The notes under the pieces are model-generated. The model was not told the DNA's origin and did no database searches. It was given only the letters and a program-made list of their open reading frames with translations. From Trichoderma breve (lineage: Eukaryota; Ascomycota; Sordariomycetes; Hypocreales; Hypocreaceae): a stretch of DNA of 64,000 bases. Numbering within the stretch: position 1 is the stretch's first letter; every line of letters begins with the position of its first letter. Positions 24,213 through 35,370 of the stretch are shown here, piece by piece. The position numbers were made by a program, and so were the translations under genes. Where the stretch lies: contig NC_079237.1 of assembly GCF_028502605.1 (NCBI RefSeq), forward strand, positions 3,844,001 to 3,908,000. Reading direction: 5' to 3'.

Positions 24213-26372
24213 ATGGAGAAAGCCGACGGTTCTTGGATTACACGCGGCGGAGCAGAGGTTGAGCCTAGAAGAAGGACGGGCCATCTTCGTCGGTCCTGCG
24301 AGACATGTCGGAGATCAAAGGTCCGCTGCATTCCTAAGGCAGATAGCAGCAACGCATTTCCACTCTGCGAAAGGTGATTCTAATCTCGATCGATTCTTCT
24401 TCTTTTTTTTTTTTTTGGTGCAGAGGAGAGCACACTATTGACAACTGACTTAGATGTAGTGTTAATGGGACGACTTGCATCTTCGAGCGCGCCATTGCTC
24501 GACCTCGACAGACCAAATCGATGCCGTATGTGCTTCTTCTACTTCTTCTTCTTCTCTTTTCTTGCATTTACTTATTAATTAGCATTACAAACTGACTAGC
24601 GCATTACAGGAAATCGAAAAGGAAAGTCGTTGAGGAAAAGATCGACGGACTGGTTACGCTCATATCGTCGATATCTGCAAAGTCCGCCGCGAGAGAAGTT
24701 CAGTCTCCAAAAAATGTAGATTCAGCAACGTCTCTAGTGGAAGGTAGCTCACCAGAATGCACAAAATTGTCGCCAACTGCTCGCCAGGATGTGGTTGCAA
24801 GGGGATTTCTCACCACGGATGAAGCAAAGCAGCTTCTAGCCGATTTCGCTGCTGCTTCTGAAGAATTCTCGCCTGTTCTGCTTCCACCTGAAGCTAGCTT
24901 GGATCACCTACGGTTGGAGAGACCCTGCCTTCTCCTTGCAATTCTCGCCGCTTGCGCTCGAGATCATCTTCAAGCTAGACTGGAGATAGAATTCCGAAAG
25001 ATGCTGGCCGACAGAGTGATTGTAAATGCCGAGAAGAATCTAGACTTGTTACAAGGGCTGTTAGTATATCTTACTTGGTAACATTCACGATATCTCTCTT
25101 TCACTTGTTCTGCACACACTAACGTTCGCTGAAAGGAATCATCTTTACTTTAACCCTGCTAAGGAACAAATTTACCAGTTATCTCAAATGGCGACTACAA
25201 TGGCAGCAGAGCTCAAGCTTCCGCTCGATGACTCAGTAAAAGACATTCTAATTCAGCAGCGGGGAACTTTTGACAAACACGGGCAATACTACTTTATCAT
25301 CGAGAAGATGAGAACATTTGTGGCTTGCTACTACGTTGACTCTTGGTAAGTATACCAAATGCATTGCTCGACTTTACAGCTAATATCTCTACCACAAGTA
25401 TCTCTTTGGCAATGAGGAAACCAAGCCACTTTAAATACTGCAGAACTGTCGCGGATTGTTGTATCTTGTTGCCCTATGTCTCGCTTACAGCATCTGATGA
25501 AATTTTATCATGCTTTGTGCAATTGCAAGGGCTGGCTGAGGAAGTTGATCAGCTGTTTCAGTATAACAATATCCGGTGGTTGGAGGTTGTGGATTATTTG
25601 CAGATACAAGTGATGATGAACAAATTCAAGGGAAAGCTGGATGAACTAGTTCAGAGTTTTCCACCTGAGGCAAAAGCAAACAGTAAGTAAACATCACATT
25701 CTTCTTTCTCTGGGAGTTTATCGGATGCTCATTGCCATAGGCTTAATTCAAAGGAAATGCCTTTACATTCGGATATACATACAAGAAGTTGGCCTTCATT
25801 CTCCGCCACACCATGAGGCCAATATGGACCTCAGTAATGCAATGTGCTGTAGCTGGTGCTCATCATTGCCACGACTTAATATTGCCATTTCGTGCATTCG
25901 AGCGGCACAGAGTTATATTAACGAGTACGTGTTTTTACCTCCTCAAAGCCTTCGCTCTACTGTTCTGTTTCAAGAGTCAGAACTTCTGTATGCCATTCTT
26001 GTGCTCGCTGCAGCTACACTTGGGGGCGTCACTGTGAGCGAGCCTGGCCAATTACGCGAACTTGCAGACATTTCGTCGTATCTTATCGCTCTCCGCGATA
26101 AAATGATGACGATGGGAACAATGACGGATCATGGGCAAGATAGACGCGACTACTTCTGGAAAATGACGCAGTTTTTCAAGCATTGCTTGAACTGGAAATC
26201 ACAAGACGCCGGCAATCAGGCTCCCTGTCTAGGCACCTGTTCCTCCAGTAGCGACGACAGCATGTCGTTTTTGAGAATCTTGGAGAATATACCAACAGAG
26301 GAGGTAATCCAGAAAGACTCCATGTTTAATCTATTGGATATGAGCTGGATAATGAGCGCCTCTGAGTTTTAA
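24213..26372 (+). CDS. Zn2Cys6 transcription factor (fungal-specific), 608 aa
   Basis: Exons 24213-24373, 24454-24525, 24610-25077, 25136-25345, 25399-25682 and 25741-26372 give 608 aa. The binuclear zinc cluster is C-x2-C-x6-C-x12-C-x2-C-x6-C, starting CETCRRSKVRC; the first intron falls just before the fifth Cys and its acceptor (CTTAG) was chosen because it restores that Cys. A basic linker follows (KSKRKV). The middle region (LLQGLLVYLTW, then NPAKEQIYQLSQM) is typical of the fungal transcription-factor domain. Such proteins bind CGG triplets and control local gene clusters. It sits among the flavin oxygenases, so it is the best candidate regulator of that group. It shares three intron positions with the 40.7 kb regulator. 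Confidence 0.88.
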
Positions 26373-27148
26373 TATTGTTTTCTTAATTTAGACTTGGCAA
26401 TTCAGAGCAATCTGAATGTGATATCAGTCTTGGTAAATGATAACTAGAAGGGAATATGATATTTTGTATGTTTAAGTCTATTTGGAATCTTGTTGGGTAG
26501 TGCTCATTTAGATTACCCCACCCACAGTACTGTGACCACACCATTGTTCCCTCTCGACGTTTAATACCTCGTTTAATACCTAAGTTCGTATTGTTCAAGC
26601 GATCATGGCTGGGCCGCATAACACCCAAGTGCCGCTCTTACAGAAAGGCTAAGGCTTTGATCTTGATTCTGTTGAGAAATTGAATTATGCTTCGCGTTTA
26701 CCCATGACGGTTGATGTTCTAATTTTCCATTTTTTGTTACGCTCCAATATAGTTTAGTTAAATGGACAGACCTTCTTCCAGTTGTGAACGTTATTGTCAG
26801 GCTTCTCTAAGTCCTCGTTGGGCATCAGCCATGAGTCAGGTCCAGACAATGGCCCAGACAAAGGCTTGGCAACGTCAGCATATGTCAACATTCCGATGTT
26901 ACATTGCATCAAAGAGTAGACTTGGTAGATGAACTACTTTACATGTTGGTGCTGACTACTTGTGGGTTGTCTCAAATTTCGGCAGCAACTATTCCGGTCT
27001 TCGCCTTACAGAGAAGTCCGAATGGTTACTTGGGCAAACTCCACTGAAGTCACTAAGGAGTACTTAATCACGACGTGAAACGCATAATTGCATTCCTCCA
27101 TCTTCTTTATTCTCCTGTATAGAAAAAGAAAAGCAACTTGCCTTCAGT
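26373..27148. other. Intergenic region, 0.78 kb
   Basis: This lies between the regulator and the FAD-linked oxidase. A 12-bp tandem duplication (GTTTAATACCT plus one base, 26559-26581) is visible. No gene is supported. Confidence 0.5.
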
Positions 27149-28852
27149 ATGCGCCCTCTCACACTTTTACCTCTAGTTACTTCTACCAACCGCCTGGGTG
27201 TCATAGCCAAAGGTGGCACGTCTGTTACGAATTCGGAGTTGGGTAGCAGTTGTGTAAGTCACATATTACACTATTTCATACGCCTCAATTAACGCGAAAA
27301 GGAAGTGTAGCGAATTACATAAAGAGTTGCCATCTCTTGTTCACTACCCATCGTCGTCGGAATACGAATCTCGGAATGCCGAATATTACTCTAAGCAACA
27401 ACAGGAGCTTCATCCGGCATGTATAATAAGACCGAAGGCCGCAGATGATGTCTCGCGTATTCTACAGATCGCAAATTCCTTACAATGTCCATTTGCTGTA
27501 GCATCTGGAGGGCATATGTGTTGGAAAGGATCATCAAACATTGATGGAGGCTTCCTTATTGACCTAAGGGCAATGAATAAAATTAGCATCCAACATGAGC
27601 GCCGGATGGTCGAACTGGGCCCTGGTGCAACGTGGATAAATGTTTATGCTGCCCTGGAACCGTATCATATTTCGACAGCCGGAGGGCGAATTAGTGGAGT
27701 TGGGGTTGGTGGCTTCCTCTTGGGCGGTGAGTAGTTGGAACAACCGAACGGCTTGACATACTACTGACATTCATGGTAAGGTGGCATCGCCTTCGTATCC
27801 GCTGAGAAGGGACTTGGTGCGAACAACGTGATCAACTACGAGGTTGTACTCTCTAATGGTACGATTGTCAACGTAAATGAAGCTGAGAATGAAGACTTAT
27901 TCTGGGCGATGAAACTACCCTCTACCAATTATGGCATCGTTACTCGATTCGACATGCGTACTTATCCCTCTGCTGCGATATGGGGAGCCGTCAATGTGCA
28001 TCCCTTCACTCCAACTCTTGCTTCAGAACTCTACGCACAGTCTGAAAAATGGGGGCACGACGACACAAACAAAGACAACATGGTATCAGTCGCTATGGTG
28101 CGAAACAAGGGCATGAGTTTAGCCTTGGCAGTGCAAGTTAATGAAGTTGGAATTGCCTAAGATCCACTGACATCCAGTACACCTATCATGCATTTAGAGA
28201 CCACTGGAAGTACCTATAAAGTAGTACGTGAGGTAGTTGACAGTGCTCTCGCGGCCACAACACGAACAAGGTGGCACACAATCACGACAAAGATCGATAC
28301 GGAATATTTCATGGACATTTTTGAAAAGAGTGAAAGTATCATGAAACCTCATGATGACCGTGAAAATATCCTCTGGAGTATAGCGGTCCAACATTTTCAG
28401 AAGAGCTGCATTAACGCAGCCAAAGAAAGTCCAATCTTCAATGCTTTAGGGCAAGGGAAAGATGACTTAGTCAGTGAGTACTAGGACATTTTCACAGCTT
28501 TCAATTTCCACTAATAAACGCTATAGATATCCATATTCGGATGGAGTGGGCAAACCCTGATGACGATGCTGCATTAGAGGGAGCGGCTTATGAACTTGGC
28601 ACTTTAGCTGAGACTGAGGCTCGTAAAAGAGGTATACTGAACGATTTCATTTATCTGAACTACGCCGATGGAAGCCAGCCTGTATATGAACGCTCCGTTA
28701 CAACTGATGATATGGAAAAGATGAGAGAGATAAAGAAAGCGTATGATCAGGCAGGAAAATTTGACAAACTTTGGAGAGGTGGCTATAAACTGCCGGTAGA
28801 GAGGGGCAATATGAGTCAGACTGATGCGGATAACAAACACGATGAGCTCTAA
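27149..28852 (+). pseudogene. Berberine-bridge-like FAD-linked oxidase interrupted by an in-frame TAA
   Basis: Exons 27149-27253, 27306-27726, 27781-28473 and 28527-28852 would encode 514 aa, but codon TAA at 28158-28160 breaks exon 3 while the same frame continues with good homology on both sides. The PCMH FAD domain shows the covalent histidine in SGGHMCWKG and GVGGFLLGGGIAF. The C-terminal BBE segment (FIYLNYADG, later YDQAGKFDKLW and GGYKL) is intact. The second covalent Cys of bicovalent members is not seen. The CC pair near the mature N-terminus is typical, but the leader is a poor signal peptide. A 45-bp intron (28117-28161) could remove the stop but would also delete a core strand and is shorter than the other introns I mapped. 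Either a recent nonsense mutation, a sequencing error or unusual splicing explains this. Confidence 0.75.
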
Positions 28853-29229
28853 TAGTTATTCACCGCTACAGGGGACTCTATCACTCTATAATAGCATACC
28901 TCGTCATTTATTTTTCAATCCATATATAAACTGACCGTCTAGATTCCTATCATCGCTATCGTAGAAAGTGTAAACGTCTAAAATAAAGAGATACAATACG
29001 TTGTGCTCCCCCTTTTTCTGCAAAGTGCAAGTTTTTTTTCCCATTGTATTAGTATCTCAAATTTAGAACTAAAAAATGAAGATGACAATTTCTATCTAAA
29101 CGTTGAGCGTTTCGGCTGTATCAAGCTTCATTAGAAGCATACGATAAACGCACTTGTAACAATTATGATCGCCCAAATGAGAGAATCAGCGGTGAAGGAG
29201 TTCTCTCCATCACAATTGCACTAGCTAGA
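28853..29229. other. Convergent intergenic region
   Basis: The 3' flanks of the FAD oxidase (+) and the secreted protein (-) meet here. It is AT-rich and no gene is seen. Confidence 0.5.
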
Positions 29230-30192
29230 TTAGCTGCTCTGCAACCAAGGCGCCTCAACCGTCCAGAATACAATGCGAACATTCAACTCGTTAACGGCAA
29301 AATCAACAAGCTCCTCCTTTGTGAACGGGTTTCCAGTTTTGTTGTTTATCTCTTTCAGATCTGGCTCTTGAAAGGCCACCACCGTAAGAGGTACCTCATC
29401 ATGATACATCGGGATGTATACATACGAGTTTGCTTCTTGGCCTGGTTTATTTGGGATCAAGTCCGGCCCACCGACACCCACGCCGTGCTTCGCGTAAAAG
29501 TTGAAAGAGTCGGTGAACCGGTTGTTGGTATTGTTCCATCCGTCGGGCCAGAAGTTGACGTATTGCACAGCGTAGCTCTTCTTGAAAGCATGGGCTGCGT
29601 AACCAGCATTTTCCAGCTCGCCTAGGAAGTATGATTCGTCGGTGTAGTTATTCGTACCCTCAGTAACGGAGATGGATGTTTCCGGCAAATTGATGCCAGT
29701 AATCTTGCCGTCAAATTCTTCAGCTAGGGCACTCAGGAGAGCTTGATAACGATGTCGCACTCGTGGATTCCATTGCTGCGCAACCCATCCAGTGATTGTG
29801 AAATTGGTGTCACATGCAGTTCCATCACAAGCTGGAGCGCTTCCATTGTTGTAGTATGGTGTTTTCAGGTACTTGGGGACCGGGTCGACAGAAGCATTGA
29901 AACTCCTATCTTGGAGTTGAACCCAGAACTTTTTGCCTTTCGCGAGTACCTTTTCGTAATCATCCCGTATGTTGGAGAAATCGTAATCATTCTCAGCCGG
30001 CTCAAGGGACTTCCAACTATACAACGCTTGAAATCCAACAATATCTGATCGATCCAACAGACTTAGACCGTGGTCATCAAGTTGGCTGTTGTATAGCCAT
30101 TGTTCCAGAGCTGAGGAATTATCACACTTTGGTGACGGGGCAGCGAGAGCCTGTGCAGCTATCGCCGCAGAGGCGAGATAATAGAAATGCAT
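29230..30192 (-). CDS. Secreted TIM-barrel glycoside-hydrolase-like protein, 320 aa
   Basis: A single exon gives 320 aa starting MHFYYLASAAIAAQALA, a signal peptide of about 18 residues. The body reads like a (beta/alpha)8 hydrolase: GFQALYSWKSLEPAENDYDF near the start, KFWVQLQDRSF, then GINLPETS with a glutamate at the end of a strand, and IVFWTVEAPW near the C-terminus. Several N-glycosylation sequons (NGS, NFT, NYT, NNT) support secretion. I cannot place it in a numbered GH family from sequence alone. A TATA-like element lies upstream. Its orientation opposes the flavoenzyme run, so it may be unrelated to it. Confidence 0.7.
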   Translation of the reverse strand: MHFYYLASAAIAAQALAAPSPKCDNSSALEQWLYNSQLDDHGLSLLDRSDIVGFQALYSWKSLEPAENDYDFSNIRDDYEKVLAKGKKFWVQLQDRSFNASVDPVPKYLKTPYYNNGSAPACDGTACDTNFTITGWVAQQWNPRVRHRYQALLSALAEEFDGKITGINLPETSISVTEGTNNYTDESYFLGELENAGYAAHAFKKSYAVQYVNFWPDGWNNTNNRFTDSFNFYAKHGVGVGGPDLIPNKPGQEANSYVYIPMYHDEVPLTVVAFQEPDLKEINNKTGNPFTKEELVDFAVNELNVRIVFWTVEAPWLQSS

Positions 30193-31914
30193 TTAGGAAA
30201 AGGGGTTGAAGAGGTTGGGAATGTTTTGAGAGTATGTGAATATATCAAGGCTGTCTTGAGAGGTTGGAGTAGATAATAGAGACTGAATATTAGACAAACC
30301 TTGCCTTTTATATGGAATAGGCAAACTTCATCAAGTCACTTCATTGGTTATAATATCAGTCGTTCGCGATAGAACATTTGTGGTTCTCAATACGAAGCTG
30401 CCCTTCGGCGAACGCCTTAGCGCTTATTTCAGTGGATTTTCAGCTTCTAGAGCCTTAACATGAGTTGCATTAACACGAGAAAAGTGCCTGAAACGCTATC
30501 TTGTCCTGAGCGGTGTTTGAATAAAGATACCACATCTGGTTGACTTGTAGCGTCCAAGGATGTCAATACGAGTTTCGGAGTCTTCCGAGTGGACTACTTA
30601 GCGCTGGTATAAGGGGTATTAGTTGCTGCAAAGCTTGCTTAGCAGCAATGCATGAGTCAAGACATCAAAGCAAGTTGAAGAAGATAGCAATGCTTTTAGG
30701 CTAATACAAAGTTGCTGTTTTTTTAGGCAAACTTTGTACTTCAGGGAGTACGGCTGCAATAGCAGACAACAAGGGTAGACCTAGGCTTAAGGAGAAAATA
30801 AGTAATCACATTCATAGTTGTTAGGAAAGCGCGCCATTGAAGGTTCAGAACTGGGTACCACTGAACTGATTCTAAGTAATCATGATTCGTTGCGGCGAAG
30901 AGGCCGCCGGCTGCCGCAATCGGCCACAGTGGATTACGGACGGAATATCCGTTCCAATGATTTTCTGGAACTCCGCGGGACACTCGAGGCATGGATGTAC
31001 CGAGGAAAGAGTTTTTTCTCCCCCTGAAATTGAGTTTGCAAGTTATCGTGAAACTACCTTTTTTTTTCTAGTATGCGTACTAGGTAGTGATGAACACGCG
31101 ATCTCGGCCATCGATGTAAGGTTACATATGGTCACAATACTACCAATAGTATTTAGAATACGGCTAGTAATTTCGAAGTAAAGTGCAGCTTTGTGGGTAA
31201 AGCTTTACCTGAAAGACTTCACATGCTAAATATAGGGAAAGATGTCAAGTTAAATCCCGTTCTGTTTAACGATAAATATCCAGCTCAGGGAACTGAAAAA
31301 ATAACAAACGTGCTATTACATGATGTCCAGTATTCGTAAATCATCATCTTTCATCGTCTGCTTAGCGATTGTGAAACTTGATGAAAACAGCCATGTAATA
31401 CTGTATAGATGCTACAACAACGGGTGAATTACCGCTTTAGTAGCCAAATCGATATCGAATGCCTGTATACCGACATTCCTTTGACAGGCAGTGCTGCCAA
31501 TAAAATTGGTCAAGGATAATGTAAATGTACGGCCATCAATGTATTATCAGATGATCCTAACAATGGCATTTATATGTCTAGATATTAGTAATTGGATATA
31601 TCCCACGTCGACCTAGTTGCACCACCTATTGTAATCCGCAAGTAGAGGCCGTTGGATATAGTCAATGTACTCCCTATTCTCCGACGAATTGCGTCGGAAA
31701 TGGCTATCTCCGTTGATAATAATATGTAAGATGACGAATGTTTACGTTACTAATAAGTCTACTATCTGTCGTAAGTATAAGAATGTGCAAAGGACATCTA
31801 ACGACAGCTAGACTACGCTCAAACGGTTTCTCAGGTTTATATTCCACACGTTCACATTTTATACTTCAGTGAAAGTCCAGGGCGGATATCATAAACCCTA
31901 CTCTCTCCCACAAG
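30193..31914. other. Divergent intergenic region, 1.7 kb
   Basis: This is upstream of the secreted hydrolase-like gene (-) and the EthD gene (+). It is AT-rich in its second half and holds a TATA element for the minus gene. Frames at 30741-30992 and 30882-31181 overlap one another on opposite strands and have no domain. Confidence 0.45.
30306..30312 (-). promoter_or_regulatory. TATA box of secreted hydrolase-like gene
   Basis: On the minus strand this reads TATAAAA, 113 bp before the ATG at 30192. Confidence 0.5.
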
Positions 31915-32373
31915 ATGACTTCGAATTTTGAAGCAGGTATTAAGGCGACATTCTTGGTCACAAAGAAACATGGCATGACGGATGAGGAATTTGAGCAACA
32001 CTACACCAAAATCCATATCCCTATGGTAGCTGAGATTCTTGTTCGACACCATGTTCTCCAGTATTCCGTGGTAAGCAGCTCTAGGATGTCTTTGGTTGAT
32101 GGAATGGGTAGTTAAAAAAGCCAATAGCAATTCATAACTAGCAAGAACAAAGAAAAGATTCAAGCTCTTTTTAACAATGCTGTCGAAAGCATTGATTGCG
32201 ATGCTGTAGTTACCACCATCTTTCCGGATATGGGTGCTTTGGAAGCTACTTTTGCAGACCCAGACTTGCCAGCAAAGTTACACCCTGATGAGAAGAAGTT
32301 CACAGAAGATGATCGTCGCATGGTTATTGGCAAAGAGTACTTTGGAGTTCGCGGTGGGAAAAGGGTGGACTGA
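31915..32373 (+). CDS. EthD-domain protein, 133 aa
   Basis: Exons 31915-32070 and 32128-32373 (intron 57 bp, acceptor AATAG) give 133 aa. The N-terminal part KHGMTDEEFEQHYTKIHIP matches the EthD dimeric alpha/beta-barrel start, in which the paired HY..IH segment lines the pocket. The C-terminal part (FADPDLPAKLHPDEKKF) is also typical. In fungal aromatic polyketide pathways, EthD proteins act as dehydratases or decarboxylases; others are small stress proteins. No polyketide synthase is in the window, so a tailoring role next to the flavoenzymes is only a suggestion. The splice choice restores a continuous strand (YSVQFITSKN). Confidence 0.82.
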
Positions 32374-33137
32374 TGAGCGGAAATAATTTGTTGGGGCTTG
32401 CTTTCTTCCCGTGATATAATTCCGCAATATATTACTAGCGGAGTTCGAGCATATAATTTGTCTTCGAGGAATAGTAATCATATAGATGAGACTTTTTCCA
32501 ATACTCAATGAAGGAATTTGATATGTGTTGTGAAAATGAGTCGAAACTTTAGATCTATTGTAACAAAGGACATAAGTAAACGAAAGCAAACAGAATACAT
32601 TGGTATAGCCCGATTTAATGGAAAGCTAGAAACCCGATACCCAAATTGGACTACATTCGACATACTTGACTCGTAATATGTGCTATTATTTCAAAATTCG
32701 CTTCCGTCGTGGTGAAACAGACAAGTGCTTACATGAAAATGAACAAAACAAACGACTTGGAATGTGAACCCAATCCTTAATTCCGATTTGCGGAGCGGAA
32801 ATATATAGTAATACATAACGAATTTATACAAAATACATTGCGCAGAACGGAAATATGACCAACACGACCATGCAACCAACCGAATGAACGAAGATTGACT
32901 ACCACTTTGTTGGAGTCTGCCAATTCTGTCCATGTCAATGAGAAGTCATTCGATTTGAAGCTGCATATTCATCAAGAAACAAACAATAAAGTCCAGTTCA
33001 AATAGCTTAAGACATAGCATTGTTACTAGTGATCAATCCACCTCTCTCGTTTAAATAACAATCGCCGTGACCAAAGTCTCATTCATACTCCGAAGCAAAT
33101 GAATAACGAATAAAAAGCCAGTCACGTTAGCCTGAAC
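32374..33137. other. Convergent intergenic region
   Basis: The 3' flanks of EthD (+) and the zinc-ribbon gene (-) meet here. No gene is supported. Confidence 0.5.
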
Positions 33138-33698
33138 CTAACAGGCCTGCTTTGCGCCGCATCGACTACAGAATTTATCTCCAATTTGGCAACCGAAGCC
33201 ACATTCTGTACAATATCGAACATTTGACTCTGCAGAGCCGATGCCCTGCGCACTCTTCGGCCGATCTTGTGGTAGATACTCTGAGGAGTATGCTGGTGGC
33301 TGCGGAGACGGGATGCGAGCCATCTGTTCGGGCGGAACGCCAGGCATCATGTTTGGTGCCAGTGTGTAGGGCTGTCCGGGCGGCGATTGCATTTGCATTG
33401 GCATTGGTGATGGGGTATGGTAGATTTGCTGGGGAGGCGGCGATACCACCACAGCGGCGCCCTGTTGAGGAACTGCGTTTTCCGCAGCCGCCTTTTTCAT
33501 CGCTTCGTCGACAGCGCGCTGTGTTCGTTGTTCCATCTCCGCCTCTTGGAGCCTCCTCATATCAACTTCACGCTGTATATCCATCTCACGCTGAGAATCC
33601 ATCATGGCCTGCCTCTGTACTTCACGTCTAGCAGCCATTCTGGATGCGCCGACGAGTACGGCGGCTCCGAGAACTGGTCTTCGCCGACGGCCGAACAT
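33138..33698 (-). CDS. Zinc-ribbon protein with Arg/Gln/Glu-rich coil and proline-rich linker, 186 aa
   Basis: A single exon gives 186 aa from ATG 33698 (MFGRRRRPVLGAAVLVGA). The frame is open further upstream to 33905, but the short form starts with the usual basic-hydrophobic leader of this family. Residues about 20-70 form a charged Gln/Arg/Glu-rich, coiled-coil-like helix, followed by a Pro/Met/Gln-rich low-complexity linker. The C-terminus is a zinc ribbon with two CxxC knuckles (CTEC and CSRC). Such proteins occur widely in ascomycetes with unknown function, some with a membrane-facing N-terminus. It is divergent from the isochorismatase-like gene across 1.7 kb. Confidence 0.75.
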   Translation of the reverse strand: MFGRRRRPVLGAAVLVGASRMAARREVQRQAMMDSQREMDIQREVDMRRLQEAEMEQRTQRAVDEAMKKAAAENAVPQQGAAVVVSPPPQQIYHTPSPMPMQMQSPPGQPYTLAPNMMPGVPPEQMARIPSPQPPAYSSEYLPQDRPKSAQGIGSAESNVRYCTECGFGCQIGDKFCSRCGAKQAC

Positions 33699-35192
33699 TG
33701 TGATGACTGACAGTCGAGAAGTGTACTGGAGATGGAAAAAGATAAGGCACGCTGATATGGGAGTAACAAAAGCGAGTATCGTGTTGTACAATACAAGACC
33801 AGAAACTGGAAGACAGCCCCTCAATGCCTTTATGTAGCATACGACTGTCTTCCGGTCAGTGGTAACCTCGCACTTAGAGTTCAAGCCACCCAGACTATGG
33901 TACACACGTCATCGTTCAAAGTTCAGCTGGGCGAGCCAGTGACACTTCTCGACGCCATCTATCTGCAAAGAGTAAAGGCATGTATCTTTGATGAAACCAA
34001 AAACTCAATCTGTTCAGCTTCTCCACAGACACAGCCATCTTCTCCAAGTCAACTCAATTCATATTTCTCCACCAAGTTCCACCAACTGCAGAGACATGGG
34101 ATTTATTTCATTCCCAGTGTATCTCCCTTATGGCTTCTCCAGACCCCAGGTTATATCAGATAAAGTTTGCCTCGTTCAATGTCCGCCCACTTCCAGTAGC
34201 ACATAACCGTGTCTATTAATTTGGATAGGCTCGATATAACGTGCTATCCGCTGTAGCGTACAAAGTCATCGAACCCGCTTTCCAAGATACTGCCACTGAA
34301 GCTACCCGAGCCATGGTCGCAAATTTTCGGTGGCTCTGGTTCCTTGTCGGTGGTACGCCACGATGCTTATGATCCTTCCACGAGGTGTAGTATAGCAAGA
34401 CGTGATATCCCATTAAACGTAAATCAGGAATTGTAAAAGAATCTTTATAGCTACTTTAGAAAACGGATCAGGGCCGGTGGTTAACTTTTGGATTGTTGTT
34501 CAGAAGTTGGCCCAGTCATGGCGATGATAAACCGCTTTAATTGTTTCATCACGAAATAAGCCGAGCTTGAAGCGCTACTGTGTTCAATGTCTCTAGATTA
34601 CGTCATGTAAATGTTAGGTAGAATACTCTAACTCTGTTATCCGATATCCATCATGAGATGTAGTTCAGTCAAACAGTGTTAGCATAAAATAGTGTGATTG
34701 CGGGTGGCAATACTCTTCTTACAGGCACGTGTCTTACATACTTGTCGCAAGATGGATGTAGGTAGTTCACAATTATCACCAGCAACATTTGTCTTCCTAA
34801 ATACAAGTAACTGTATGCATTCTCTGTCAAAGAAAAAAAAATCAAGGGGTCTTGCTTTAAAATCGCAGCGTTGCATTTTGCGTGTCAGCATACATCAAAC
34901 ACTCATTGTAGTTCTGTCTCGTGTTTGCCAGTGTAGTTGTAATACAGAGCAATGTTACGACGCTAACGGCCGGCTTATTCCATGTCGCCATGCAGGCTTC
35001 ATCACCTAGCAAGTGTCCCGTAGGGACGAACGTGTGTTCATACTGACTGTTTCTTTTTATGCAGCTTTAGAAAGAAAGAGAGTATTCTGGCAGAGAGCAC
35101 GGTATCAGTGGGTTGACAGAGGAATACCGCTGTAAGCGCCTAATAGGCCCGGGTTTATGCTGCGTTGGGCATGTCACCCCTAGTGGCACGCT

Positions 35193-35218
35193 GAATTCGG
35201 GGAATTCGGGGTATTCCC
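35193..35218. promoter_or_regulatory. Tandem GAATTCGGG plus GGGAAT-N7-ATTCCC inverted repeat
   Basis: GAATTCGGG occurs twice head to tail (35193-35201, 35202-35210). The second copy overlaps an inverted repeat with arms GGGAAT (35200-35205) and ATTCCC (35213-35218). It ends 45 bp before the TATA box of the isochorismatase-like gene, a position suited to an activator or repressor site. Confidence 0.45.
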
Positions 35219-35263
35219 TGCTGAGAAAGAGTTACAACTTTTGTCTATAAGACAGCCGATTGT

Positions 35264-35271
35264 TATATAAA
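35264..35271 (+). promoter_or_regulatory. TATA box of isochorismatase-like gene
   Basis: TATATAAA lies 99 bp before ATG 35371. Confidence 0.5.
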
Positions 35272-35370
35272 TCGCCCTCTACGCAACTATCAATTCCTTC
35301 GAATTAATCACAGAGAATAAAAAGCATCAAATTCGGCAGATTACAACATCAGCTATCAAGCGAAGTAACC

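Larger units (their letters stand above)
33699..35370. other. Divergent intergenic region, 1.7 kb
   Basis: This is the promoter region for the zinc-ribbon gene (-) and the isochorismatase-like gene (+). It carries a short inverted repeat at 35015-35027 (GTCCC GTA GGGAC), a tandem GAATTCGGG element at 35193-35218 and a TATA box at 35264-35271. No gene is supported. Confidence 0.5.

Noticed and set aside
14079..30584. 13-mer GTTTCGGAGTCTT present at 14079-14091 and 30572-30584
   Set aside because: Tens of shared 13-mers are expected by chance in 64 kb, and the flanks do not match.
33699..33905. N-terminal extension of the zinc-ribbon protein
   Set aside because: The internal ATG gives the usual basic leader; the extension has an unrelated composition.
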